Assembly (NCBI GenBank): GCA_051530055.1
Contig: CM121343.1
Span: 4,278,001 to 4,342,000, forward strand
Reading direction: 5' to 3'
Source: Neoechinorhynchus agilis
Lineage: Eukaryota; Acanthocephala
DNA length: 64,000 nt
Shown: positions 13,476 to 24,694 of the stretch, piece by piece
How positions within the stretch are numbered: position 1 is the first letter of the stretch
How the letters are laid out: the number at the start of each line of letters is the position of its first letter
Notes under the pieces: generated by a model
What the model saw: the letters and a program-made list of their open reading frames with translations, nothing else
What the model was told of the DNA's origin: nothing
The model's database searches: none
Translations under genes and position numbers: made by a program

Positions 13476-13795
13476 ATGAGAAGTGTTCTTAGGAATTTCT
13501 TAACAGCTTGTATTGATTGGCGACAAGATATTCTTACCAAATGGAACTATAAGACAAAGAATGTGGTACGTATTAACGCGTGAAGTTAGCTTTTAATTTG
13601 TTTGACGCCAACTGTTGTACTTCGATAAAGGACGGATGCTGTTTTGTACCAAGAGATGGGATCGATAAGCGAGTAGCGTTTGATCGCGTGAAAAATGGAG
13701 AACAAGAAGATTACAAAGCGGTTCCCTTTTTAGTCGACAATGAGAATACAGCCAATATATTATTTCTGCGAAACATTGTCGTTGCTTTTAAGTGA
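13476..13795 (+). CDS. Small two-exon gene, 84 residues, unknown function
   Basis: Exon 1 (13476-13565) encodes 30 residues starting MRSVLRNFLTACIDWRQDIL. A GTACGT donor and an AG acceptor bound a 65 bp intron (13566-13630). Exon 2 (13631-13795) encodes 54 residues with VPRDGIDKRVAF and ends at TGA; an AATAAA polyadenylation signal follows within 15 bp (13803-13808). Phase is kept exactly and the intron size matches those of confident genes nearby, which supports it being real. The product is small, basic at its N-terminus, and could be mitochondrial, but I do not recognise the family. The neighbouring minus-strand gene ends only 60 bp away, tail to tail. Confidence 0.55.
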
Positions 13796-13855
13796 TATCT
13801 CACAATAAAGAGACAATCTCTTTTATTGGCTTTTTTGCCTTTTCACCAGTCAAGA

Positions 13856-14560
13856 TCAATGTCTCAAGACAATTGATGCTTCACCAAGAACGAATGAACC
13901 TTCTGGTTCGTGGATTATCGATTCTTTGCATAAAATAGTTCTAGTGGTAGCGTTGGAATAGTCTTTGAGCAACTTTCCTGTGAAAACGGCATCGACTGAA
14001 CATTGTGTTTCGGGTTGATTGGTATGACTGGTCTCTTCATCAATGGTATCTTCATCTCGTTCGGTATGGTCAATCACATTTGCGTTCAGTTGCATTCTGT
14101 ATTTTAATGCCTTTAGCTTTCTTGCTTGTATTTTCTCCTCTTCTTGTGGATCAGATCCAAACTTTAACAAATATTCTGGGCAATTGCAATAACCAGGATT
14201 CGGTTGCGGTATCTCGTAGCGTGCTGGACCATGCTTATAGGTACGTTTGAAGAACGATCTGTACTTAGATTTACTATGGAGGCTCATGGCATCAAATTTT
14301 GAATCATCTTTTTCAGATTGTGTTTCTTTATTAGGCATTTCTCTGCACGATGAAGGCCTCTGAGTGGCTGCCATTAATTGCTTGTAACTTTCATTTTCTA
14401 CAAAAGGACGTAAATCATTCAATTTGTTTAAGTAATCATCAGAAACTATGTGGGTGATGTAATCAAGTAAATCCTCATTCACAAAATATTTCTCTTGGTT
14501 GCTTTCGGCATTGTCAACGTATTTGATCAGTTTATAACTTAGATTTGGCTCCTGCGACAA
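13856..14560 (-). CDS. Unrecognised protein, 3' exon of about 230 residues
   Basis: A single long frame, probably entered through a splice acceptor at about 14553 (TTGTCGCAG before GAG); no ATG begins it, so upstream exons are expected but were not located. Visible features: an acidic and hydrophilic N-terminal part (YVDNAESNQEKYF), a low-complexity polar stretch, and a conserved-looking core with KHGPARYEIP and NPGYCNCPEYLLKFG, followed by a charged stretch rich in Glu, Lys, Ala and Arg that may be helical. The Cys pair in YCNCPEY could bind metal, but no family is recognised. The stop codon is at 13856-13858. Confidence 0.55.
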   Translation of the reverse strand: MSQEPNLSYKLIKYVDNAESNQEKYFVNEDLLDYITHIVSDDYLNKLNDLRPFVENESYKQLMAATQRPSSCREMPNKETQSEKDDSKFDAMSLHSKSKYRSFFKRTYKHGPARYEIPQPNPGYCNCPEYLLKFGSDPQEEEKIQARKLKALKYRMQLNANVIDHTERDEDTIDEETSHTNQPETQCSVDAVFTGKLLKDYSNATTRTILCKESIIHEPEGSFVLGEASIVLRH

Positions 14561-14994
14561 TTTAAAATCCGTACTTCAGGATATCTTAATTTGGAAGGTG
14601 AGATTTAAAAAATTAAGGACGAACAAAATTTAAATGACATCGAAAACGGATGATTTTGCATCCTATTCTAACTTCTGGCTTAATTCATTCAGCTCAAAAT
14701 TGCCTACATCTCAATAAAACGAACGACATTAGAACGGTTATATATGAAGAATGTCATTTTATCTTTTATTTTCATGGCTCACCTATCGTTGGACATTTTG
14801 ATTTGTCATCAATAAAAATCCTTTGAGAAATCCCCCGGATAAAAAATATTTTATTGAGATATTTCGAAAGAGGAAGTTCGCATCATTGTAAAAGTTTTTC
14901 TGTGTAAGATCGTATAACGAATAAAATATTTTCTATCCAGGATTGTGATCACCGCATTTCCATTTTGATTTGCGTATTATTATTTTTACCTGCA
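14561..14994. other. Intergenic or 5' region, no gene recognised
   Basis: May contain missing 5' exons of the gene ending at 13856. A segment at 14823-14880 resembles the reverse complement of 16340-16400, both sharing GATATTTCGAAAGAGGAAGT in opposite orientations, so a diverged dispersed repeat may be present. Confidence 0.3.
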
Positions 14995-15240
14995 TAATTG
15001 TTGTGCAGTGGCGGCAAAATTAAGGTAAATTTATTGAATCGATATTTCGGCTCAATCTAAAACCTTTATCAAGATTGTTAAAATAGTGAAAAATAATAGT
15101 TAACGAACTTTCATTGCGAAAGAGCTACATAACTTTGTTATTTTTCACTATTTTAACAATCCTGATAAAGGTTTTAGATTGAGGCGAAATATCGATTCAA
15201 TAAATTTATATAATTTTTATCGCCACTCCACAACAATCAT
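14995..15240. mobile_element. Foldback (MITE-like) inverted repeat
   Basis: Left arm about 14995-15103 and right arm about 15135-15238 are imperfect reverse complements of about 105 bp, sharing for example ATTGAATCGATATTTCG and AGTGAAAAATAA, with a loop of about 30 bp. The outer ends match as ATTGTTGTGCAGTGGCG versus the complement ATTGTTGTGGAGTGGCG. No protein is encoded. The shape fits a non-autonomous foldback or MITE. No clear target site duplication is seen. Confidence 0.7.
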
Positions 15241-15513
15241 GAGCAGTTTCATTTTTCAAGCAAACCTGAATAATCGCCGATCTAAGTGTGAGTTAGCAAC
15301 GGGCTTTATGAGGTTAAAAGCAGGTTCACCTTGCAAAAAAGAATAAAAGTGAAATATTTCGTATATATTATGCTCATGTGAAGACTGGATCATTTTTGAG
15401 TTTTCTATCATAAAAGAAATTCATCATTGCAATCTATTAGGACTAGAAAGCCTAAACCTGTAAAACTTAAAACTATTATGTCAAATTTTGAAATATGTCT
15501 TCGGTAAGGTTCA

Positions 15514-16101
15514 CTACACACACACTAAATCTATTCTTTGCCCTAAGAACGAGTTAAGAGGTCCTGAACTTGATGAATGTTTTACTTTTCCATCTGCTAA
15601 GAAAATAATCTCTTTCCATTTGCGTTCAGACTTTACTTTTTTGCCGAGTCTCTTTAATATCCAACGCACCGATTGTGGTCGACCATTTTTGATCCACGAA
15701 ATAAAAGTAATGAAAGCATCATTATCTGGACATACAGGAACACCTGTCAACTTCCCAGAAAAGATTAAACGATTTCTGACTGCCTAAAATAGTCTTGACG
15801 ATTAAAGTCTAAATTTAAATCTTACTTTTAAACCGTTTGTGAAAGCATCGCGTTCTTTATCATTAACACTACAACCATATACGCTCTTCAAGAAAATCTT
15901 CCTCAATTCTTTATTTAAATCACCGTCCTATTGATTTTAAGAGAACTAAAGCATCCGATTTATGTAACGAATGGTACCTACCATTTTTTTCTGCAGATCA
16001 CATCGCTCATTTATTTCATCCGCAGATGTTCCGAGATGGATTGGGAGGTTCTTTGGAATCAATAACTTTTTGCCTGCACCTTTCATGAAATCTCTGTAAA
16101 C
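15514..16101 (-). CDS. Unrecognised spliced gene, at least three exons
   Basis: Three exons keep one frame exactly: 15982-16101 (40 codons, VYRDFMKGAGKKLLIPKN...), 15826-15927 (34 codons, DGDLNKELRKIF...), and 15514-15783 (ends RIDLVCV and a stop). The introns are 54 bp (15928-15981) and 42 bp (15784-15825), each with GT-AG ends. The product is basic, with KRLGKKVKSERKWKEIIFLADGK-like Lys-rich sequence near the C-terminus (written here as family-neutral description). The 5' exon was not found; 16340-16400 (minus) has an open stretch with ISKEEVSSVMKKG that could belong, but its splice phase does not fit. No family recognised. Confidence 0.55.
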
Positions 16102-16940
16102 CTAGTACGCAATCAAACATTAAGTAAAGATTCAATGGGGATTAAATATCTTTTGAAACAAGCGATTCTATCGTTAATAGAAAATAATAAAAATATATTG
16201 AAAGCGAATATTATAAAACACATTAAATTGGCAAAAGAAAAATCCTTTGGGATGATAGAGTTGGAGTTGTGGTGATACACAAGGTCCCCGGACCTTGGAA
16301 ATGGAGATACCAAGTGGCCGAACTCAAACCTTTTTTCATGACTGACGAGACTTCCTCTTTCGAAATATCTTCTATAAAATAAGCTTCATCCGGGCGGGGA
16401 TTATGATCACCACATCTTTAACATTTAATTATAATCCATATTGCATTTACCAAGTTAAAAATACAAATACTGCTAACATCAATTGATTTAAACCCTTCAA
16501 GCTCACTATTTTTTGCGACTAGAATAGATATCGCATACGTAGCTTCTATGAGCAATCAGTTGATCGAAAGGAAAAACAGTGTATATTGAACACTGAGTTA
16601 AATATTTGGACGGGCTTGCCATCATTCAAAAGATGACCGCGAAAATCGTATAAGAATTTAGTATAATTTCAAATTCTCTAAATGAGTTGATGTGACAATT
16701 TTTTGACGCGACGAGATGTGAAAGATCTTAACGTGCAATTGTTGTACTTTACAATTCATGAGGGCAAAAACCAATCTCGAATTCAGTGACGGAAAAATGC
16801 AACGGTCAACGATTGCATAATGAATTACTTTCTGAGTTTGTGAAATTTAAGAGTTAATCCTTAAACCAGTCGCAACAAAGAAGCTATGGTATACATTTGG
16901 CCCAAATTTTTTTTATCGTACGATAACGCCTATTGGAGCC
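16102..16940. other. Intergenic, no gene recognised
   Basis: AT-rich. May hold the 5' end of the gene at 15514-16101. Nothing else is supported. Confidence 0.35.
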
Positions 16941-19900
16941 ACCGCTCGGGATCACTGAGCTGCATTTGTGGTGTTATGGTCGAAATGACGGATACTGTTC
17001 CCCACTCTCTCGTTGCAGAGTCAGACTAAGTCGTACAATGTGAATAAAAGATTGGAGTTTAATAGTATTTTAAAGGAAAAGTATCTATTTTTGCCAAAGT
17101 TCGTTATTTCTCCGCTATAGCTTAATAGAAAAACTTGCCATTTTCAACGTTTTACCCTTCAACGATACCGCTCGGGATCACTGAGCTGCATTTGTGGTGT
17201 TATGGTCGAAATGACGGATACTGTTCCCCACTCTCTCGTTGCAGAGTCAGACTAAGTCGTACAATGTGAATAAAAGATTGGAGTTTAATAGTATTTTAAA
17301 GGAAAAGTATCTATTTTTGCCAAAGTTCGTATTTCTCCGCTATAGCTTAATAGAAAAACTTGCCATTTCGTTGCAGAGTCAGACTAAGTCGTACAATGAA
17401 TAAAGATTGGAGTTTAATAGTATTTTAAGGAAAAGTATCTATTTTTGCCAAAGTTCGTTATTTCTCCGCTATAGCTTAATAGAAAAACTTGCCATTTTCA
17501 ACGTTTTACCCTTCAACGATACCGCTCGGGATCACTGAGCTGCATTTGTGGTGTTATGGTCGAAATGACGGATACTGTTCCCCACTCTCTCGTTGCAGAG
17601 TCAGACTAAGTCGTACAATGTGAATAAAAGATTGGAGTTTAATAGTATTTTAAAGGAAAAGTACTATTTTTGCCAAAGTTCGTATCCCCAACAAAAAAAA
17701 CAACAAAACACAAAAAAAGATTGGAGTTTAATAGTATTTTAAAGGAAAAGTATCTATTTTTGCCAAAGTTCGTTATTTCTCCGCTATAGCTTAATAGAAA
17801 AACTTGCCATTTTCAACGTTTTACCCTTCAACGATACCGCTCGGGATCACTGAGCTGCATTTGTGGTGTTATGGTCGAAATGACGGATACTGTTCCCCAC
17901 TCTCTCGTTGCAGAGTCAGACTAAGTCGTACAATGTGAATAAAAGATTGGAGTTTAATAGTATTTTAAAGGAAAAGTATCTATTTTTGCCAAAGTTCGTT
18001 ATTTCTCCGCTATAGCTTAATAGAAAAACTTGCCATTTCGTTGCAGAGTCAGACTAAGTCGTACAATGTGAATAAAAGATTGGAGTTTAATAGTATTTTA
18101 AAGGAAAAGTATCTATTTTTGCCAAAGTTCGTTATTTCTCCGCTATAGCTTAATAGAAAAACTTGCCATTTTCAACGTTTTACCCTTCAACGATACCGCT
18201 CGGGATCACTGAGCTGCATTTGTGGTGTTATGGTCGAAATGACGGATACTGTTCCCCACTCTCTCGTTGCAGAGTCAGACTAAGTCGTACAATGTGAATA
18301 AAAGATTGGAGTTTAATAGTATTTTAAAGGAAAAGTATCTATTTTTGCCAAAGTTCGTTATTTCTCCTATAGCTTAATGAAAAACTTGCCATTTTCAACG
18401 TTTTACCCTTCAACGATACCGCTCGGGATCACTGAGCTGCATTTGTGGTGTTATGGTCGAAATGACGGATACTGTTCCCCACTCTCTCGTTGCAGAGTCA
18501 GACTAAGTCGTACAATGTGAATAAAAGATTGGAGTTTAATAGTATTTTAAAGGAAAAGTATCTATTTTTGCCAAAGTTCGTTATTTCTCCGCTATAGCTT
18601 AATAGAAAAACTTGCCATTTTCAACGTTTTACCCTTCAACGATACCGCTCGGGATCACTGAGCTGCATTTGTGGTGTTATGGTCGAAATGACGGATACAG
18701 TTTCCCGCCCTCTCGTTGCAGAGTCAGACTAAGTCGTACAATGTGAATAAAAGATTGGAGTTTAATAGTATTTTAAAGGAAAAGTATCTATTTTTGCCAA
18801 AGTTCGTTATTTCTCCGCTATAGCTTAATAGAAAAACTTGCCATTTTCAACGTTTTACCCTTCAACGATACCGCTCGGGATCACTGAGCTGCATTTGTGG
18901 TGTTATGGTCGAAATGACGGATACTGTTCCCCACTCTCTCGTTGCAGAGTCAGACTAAGTCGTACAATGTGAATAAAAGATTGGAGTTTAATAGTATTTT
19001 AAAGGAAAAGTATCTATTTTTGCCAAAGTTCGTTATTTCTCCGCTATAGCTTAATAGAAAAACTTGCCATTTTCAACGTTTTACCCTTCAACGATACCGC
19101 TCGGGATCACTGAGCTGCATTTGTGGTGTTATGGTCGAAATGACGGATACAGTTTCCCGCCCTCTCGTTGCAGAGTCAGACTAAGTCGTACAATGTGAAT
19201 AAAAGATTGGAGTTTAATAGTATTTTAAAGGAAAAGTATCTATTTTTGCCAAAGTTCGTTATTTCTCCGCTATAGCTTAATAGAAAAACTTGCCATTTTC
19301 AACGTTTTACCCTTCAACGATACCGCTCGGGATCACTGAGCTGCATTTGTGGTGTTATGGTCGAAATGACGGATACAGTTTCCCGCCCTCTCGTTGCAGA
19401 GTCAGACTAAGTCGTACAATGTGAATAAAAGATTGGAGTTTAATAGTATTTTAAAGGAAAAGTATCTATTTTTGCCAAAGTTCGTTATTTCTCCGCTATA
19501 GCTTAATAGAAAAACTTGCCATTTTCAACGTTTTACCCTTCAACGATACCGCTCGGGATCACTGAGCTGCATTTGTGGTGTTATGGTCGAAAGGACGGAT
19601 ACTGTTCCCCACTCTCTCGTTGCAGAGTCAGACTAAGTCGTACAATGTGAATAAAAGATTGGAGTTTAATAGTATTTAAAGGAAAAGTATCTATTTTTGC
19701 CAAGTTCGTTATTTCTCCGCTATAGCTTAATAGAAAAACTTGCCATTTTCAACGTTTTACCCTTCAACGATACCGCTCGGGATCACTGAGCTGCATTTCT
19801 GGTGTTATGGTCGAAATGACGGATACAGTTTCCCGCCCTCTCGTTGCAGAGTCAGACTAAGTCGTACAATGTGAATAAAAGATTGGGTTTAATAGTATTT

Positions 19901-21262
19901 TAAAGGAAAAGTATCTATTTTTGCCAAAGTTCGTTATTTCTCCGCTATAGCTTAATAGAAAAACTTGCCATTTTCAACGTTTTACCCTTCAACGATACCG
20001 CTCGGGATCACTGAGCTGCATTTGTGGTGTTATGGTCGAAATGACGGATACTGTTCCCCACTCTCTCGTTGCAGAGTCAGACTAAGTCGTACAATGTGAA
20101 TAAAAGATTGGAGTTTAATAGTATTTTAAAGGAAAAGTATCTATTTTTGCCAAAGTTCGTTATTTCTCCGCTATAGCTTAATAGAAAAACTTGCCATTTT
20201 CAACGTTTTATACTTCAACGATACCGCTCTGGATCACTGAGCTGCATTTCTGGTGTTATGGTCGAAATGACGGATACAGTTTCCCGCCCTCTCGTTGCAG
20301 AGTCAGACTAAGTCGTACAATGTGAATAAAAGATTGGAGTTTAATAGTATTTTAAAGGAAAAGTATCTATTTTTGCCAAAGTTCGTTATTTCTCCGCTAT
20401 AGCTTAATAGAAAAACTTGCCATTTTCAACGTTTTACCCTTCAACGATACCGCTCGGGATCACTGAGCTGCATTTGTGGTGTTATGGTCGAAATGACGGA
20501 TACTGTTCCCCACCCTCTCGTTGCAGAGTCAGACTAAGTCGTACAATGTGAATAAAAGATTGGAGTTTAATAGTATTTTAAAGGAAAAGTATCTATTTTT
20601 GCCAAAGTTCGTTATTTCTCCGCTATAGCTTAATAGAAAAACTTGCCATTTTCAACGTTTTATACTTCAACGATACCGCTCTGGACCACTGAGCTGCATT
20701 TCTGGTATTATGGTCGAAATGACGGATACAGTTTCCCGCCCTCTCGTTGCAGAGTCAGACTAAGTCGTACAATGTGAATAAAAGATTGGAGTTTAATAGT
20801 ATTTTAAAGGAAAAGTATCTATTTTTGCCAAAGTTCGTTATTTCTCCGCTATAGCTTAATAGAAAAACTTGCCATTTTCAACGTTTTATACTTCAACGAT
20901 ACCGCTCCGGACCACTGAGCTGCATTTCTGGTATTATGGTCGAAATGACGGATACAGTTTCCCGCCCTCTCGTTGCAGAGTCAGACTAAGTCGTACAATG
21001 TGAATAAAAGATTGGAGTTTAATAGTATTTTAAAGGAAAAGTATCTATTTTTGCCAAAGTTCGTTATTTCTCCGCTATAGCTTAATAGAAAAACTTGCCA
21101 TTTTCAACGTTTTATACTTCAACGATACCGCTCCGGACCACTGAGCTGCATTTCTGGTATTATGGTCGAAATGACGGATACAGTTTCCCGCCCTCTCGTT
21201 GCAGAGTCAGAGTAAGTCGTACAATGTGAATAAAAGATTGGAGTTTAATAGTATTTTAAGGA
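16941..21262. repeat. 226 bp satellite array, about 19 units
   Basis: The marker CGTTGCAGAGTCAGACTAAG recurs at 17011, 17237, 17591, 17906 and so on to 21197, mostly with a period of 226 bp. One or two shortened units occur (for example 17369-17590 region), and one unit is interrupted at 17685-17718 by an A-rich, C-containing stretch. Two sequence classes exist: one with ACTGTTCCCCACTCTC and one with ACAGTTTCCCGCCCTC. Towards the right end units also change CGGGATCAC to CTGGATCAC or CCGGACCAC. No open frame is kept. The array stops about 290 bp before the gamma-COP start. Confidence 0.97.
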
Positions 21263-21553
21263 ACAAAGTAAGTTTTGAATAAGTGGAGAAAAGGTTGAAG
21301 CAACAGAAATCAGTCAGAGAAGGTATTGGAAAAACCAATGGAGGATTCGATTTTTGGTTTTTGTAAAAGGGAAAAGGCAGTAAGAAGTAGAAGGAAGCGA
21401 GGAGAAAGATTTAAAGAAAATAGGATGGAAACGATGTGCGGACCGGCATTCTTTAGCAATTAATAAATGCGCTTAAAATGCGAAAGAAAGTTGATTTACT
21501 ACGTCACGCAAAAACCGAACGCTTGCAGGTTCTTGGAACGTATTTAATCTGGA

Positions 21554-24500
21554 ATGACGCTGAATAAGATGTCCGTTTTGCACGAGGTTGGTTCATTTTC
21601 GTTACGGGCTTTGATTTTTTCGACTGGTACAGGTGAAGGCCTTCCACAGCGCGGCGAATATATCAATCGGCAAATCAGTACGGACTCTAACGCATTTGCT
21701 AATTATATTAAATAGACATGAGGTTTGTTAGTGGTTGATTTAAATTTCTTTTTTTAAACGCTTAAAAAGCAATTTCAAAACGAAGAATCGACTTTATTCA
21801 CTGTGAGCGAGGCTAACGATACATTTTTTGCAATCACTAAGCTCTTTCAGAAAAAGAATGTGAGTTGGCTTTATGATCATCAGAAGTGTTGGTTTCATGT
21901 CAATTTTAGGCATTTTTGCGTAGTTTGGTCTATTTGTGTATTAAAGAGCTTCTAATCCTATCACCATCGATAGATGCAATAATTGTGACGTCATCATTGA
22001 TCCGCGATATGACTGGCGAGGATAAGTTCCGCGCCCCAGCCATGCGTACGTTGTGGCGCATTGCCGATGCGTCAATGATTGGCAGCGTTGAAAGGTACAT
22101 GAAGCAAGCTATCGTTCATAAGAGTTCGAAGATATCATCCAGTGCACTCGTTTGTGCTTTATGGATGAGCGAAAAGTCATCGGCACTATTCGAAGCCGTT
22201 CGAAGGTGGTCAAATGAAATTTTCGAGGCTTTAAAACGGTTCCTAATTCTGGTTGTCTATTAGTTCTTTACCTATGAAACCAAATTAAAAGCATCCATTT
22301 CGCACTCTATTTGCCCCGAGTCGTTTATACTTTCCTTTTGCATTTGTAGCTCCCTTATTCGGCTCATTAACCGCAATCTAAATTGGCCAGAAGCGATCTC
22401 TGACTGCCGTTTTATTCTAAGAAATTCTAAACGATTAGAATTTGTTTATTTACTTTCCATTTGTAAGAAGAAATTCGATTATGTAGAAACGACTTTGATT
22501 GAGAATCGTTCACTTACGCCAGCATCAGGAAAAATCACATTCTTTAGTTCAATACCATGCCCTTGCTATTCTGTGGAAGGTTAGACAATCTGATAAACTC
22601 GCACTAACCAAGCTTGTACTGAACAACCGGAGCCGCGTAAATAAAAACAAGTTTGCAGATTTGATCAGCTTACGTTTAGCGGCTTATTTAATATCGGGAT
22701 ATAGTAGCAGCGGTGCCACTAACGACGAGACCCGTGCTGATCTAATGCGCTTTATTGAAAGTTGTCTTAAGTATAAAGGTAATATGGTTGCATTTGAAGC
22801 AGCTAAGACAATCTTATACATGAGTGACGCCAGTTCGGACGCGATTAACGAGGCAATCAATACTTTGAGATCATTTTTGGAATCTAAACGACCGGTTTCA
22901 CGGTTCGCTGCACTACGAATTCTGAATCGAATTGCTTCAACGTATCCACATATCGTAGGGCCCATCTGTAACCTTGATTTGGAACCTCTCATCAGCAGTC
23001 AAAATAGATTAATTGCGACTTATGCAATTACAATTCTGCTTAAGACAGAATCAGAGAGCAATATAGAAGCACTCATGAAACAATTATCTGGATTTATGTC
23101 TGATATTAACGATGAATTCAGGAGCAATGTCGTGGACGCTGTTAAGGCACTTTGTAACAAATTTCCGAACAAGCAATCAACTTTTATGAAATTCTTAAGT
23201 TCCTTGATTCGCGAAGAAGGTGGCCTCGAATTTAAGTCCGCAGTTGTAGACTGCATAACATCGATCATCGAACAAAATCCATCGTCTCTCGAATTTGGTC
23301 TTTCATCGCTTTGTGATTTTATAGAGGATTGCGAGCATGTGCAGCTCTCTACTCGAATCCTTCACCTAATCGGGCAATTAGGAGGTAAGGGCTCAAACGG
23401 CCGAGCCATTCGAAAGTATATTCGATATATCTACAATCGAATTATGCTGGAATGTCCTCGTATCAGAGCTGCAGCAATCACCGCGCTCACAAAGCTTGCA
23501 CTTAATGGTATGGATGAAACAATGATTAAACCTGTTGTCTCACTTACTGAATGGTCTAGCAACGATTTGGACGACGATGTTCGAGACAGGGCTAATTTTT
23601 CAATCGAAATTTTGTCATCTCAAGAAATAAGTGAAGCCCGCGAAATGTTTAACGAAATTAGTAACTTACCACCTGATGCAAAAACTCATCTACCAAACGA
23701 CAAATCGATCGATGAAATCGAATTTAGCGATCTTTTTGACACAACAAAAGTTAATCAACGACATATAGACCGAGCGTCACCTATAGTACTTGGATCAGGC
23801 AATTTCGCTGATTCTTTATTATTGGAATCTCCAAATGTCAGTGGAACGGAGAGCTTTCCAAAAGCCATGATAGACGTTCTAAAAAATGACATTTTGTTTA
23901 AATCATGCTCTCCAGTTGAACTAACCGAGTCTGAACTTGAATACACCGTTCGGTGCGTTAAGCGGATATACCAAAGATCTATTGTTTTTGAGTTTCATAT
24001 CGCCAATACACTCGATGATGTATTTATGAAAAACGTCAGGATAAAACATGATGAAATCTTTGCGAAATTGAGCGAAACTAAGACGACTGCTCAAGTGGCG
24101 TTCACATCTAGTTGTGATGTAATCGAACCTCACAACGTCGGTATCATTTATACTGTCATTTCCTTCCCTGGAGATGTTCCAATGAGCGAGTACCTCTTGA
24201 GACTTGGATGTACGGTTGTGTTTCAAGTTGGTGACAGTCAGGTTGCAGCCGTGGAAGATTTTGATGATCAGTTGATAATTGATAGCGTTGAAACGGTTAT
24301 GGCTGATTTGATGAAACCGTGTGCATCGAAGGTAAGTATAGAAGACAATCAGGATCCTGGTGCAATGCTCGATGACGAAAGTGGTTTCAGTCGTGAACAT
24401 GATGCTGCTTTTATGGAAAGTGAGATATTTGCGTTCTACAACGTCAGTATAGACCAGTTAATATCCACTCTTGTGGATCAAACCTTCGATCTGGCACTTA

Positions 24501-24694
24501 TCGGAACACAAACCATTCAGAACCGCATGCGGTATAGTGCTTTAATGACAGGTGAATCGGTGCACAACCACTACCTCGCCGTAGCAATCAGATTAGCATC
24601 TGATCCAGATTCTAAATCCATTCACATGAAAATCACCGTGAGATCTGACTCTGATGACGCCGTGAAATTCATCCTATCGGCAGTAAATTCTTAA
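21554..24694 (+). CDS. copg: Coatomer subunit gamma (gamma-COP, COPI coat)
   Basis: Large structural subunit of the COPI coat that buds Golgi-to-ER vesicles. Exons: 21554-21586, 21633-21722, 21770-21859, 21910 to about 22250, and about 22529-24694, with introns of 46, 47, 50 and about 280 bp. Conserved stretches follow the family in order: SVRTLTHLLIILNRHE, SEANDTFFAITKLFQ, LVYLCIKEL, IIVTSSLIRDMTG, ERYMKQAIVHK, VQYHALAILW, NRLIATYAITILLKTESES, then the linker and the appendage domain (LTESELEYTVRCVKRIY and onward) to a complete C-terminus. HEAT-like trunk repeats occupy the first two thirds. The N-terminus starts only 11 residues before VKAFHS, shorter than the usual 25-30, so a further 5' exon is possible. 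The exact donor of exon 4 is uncertain. Confidence 0.93.
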
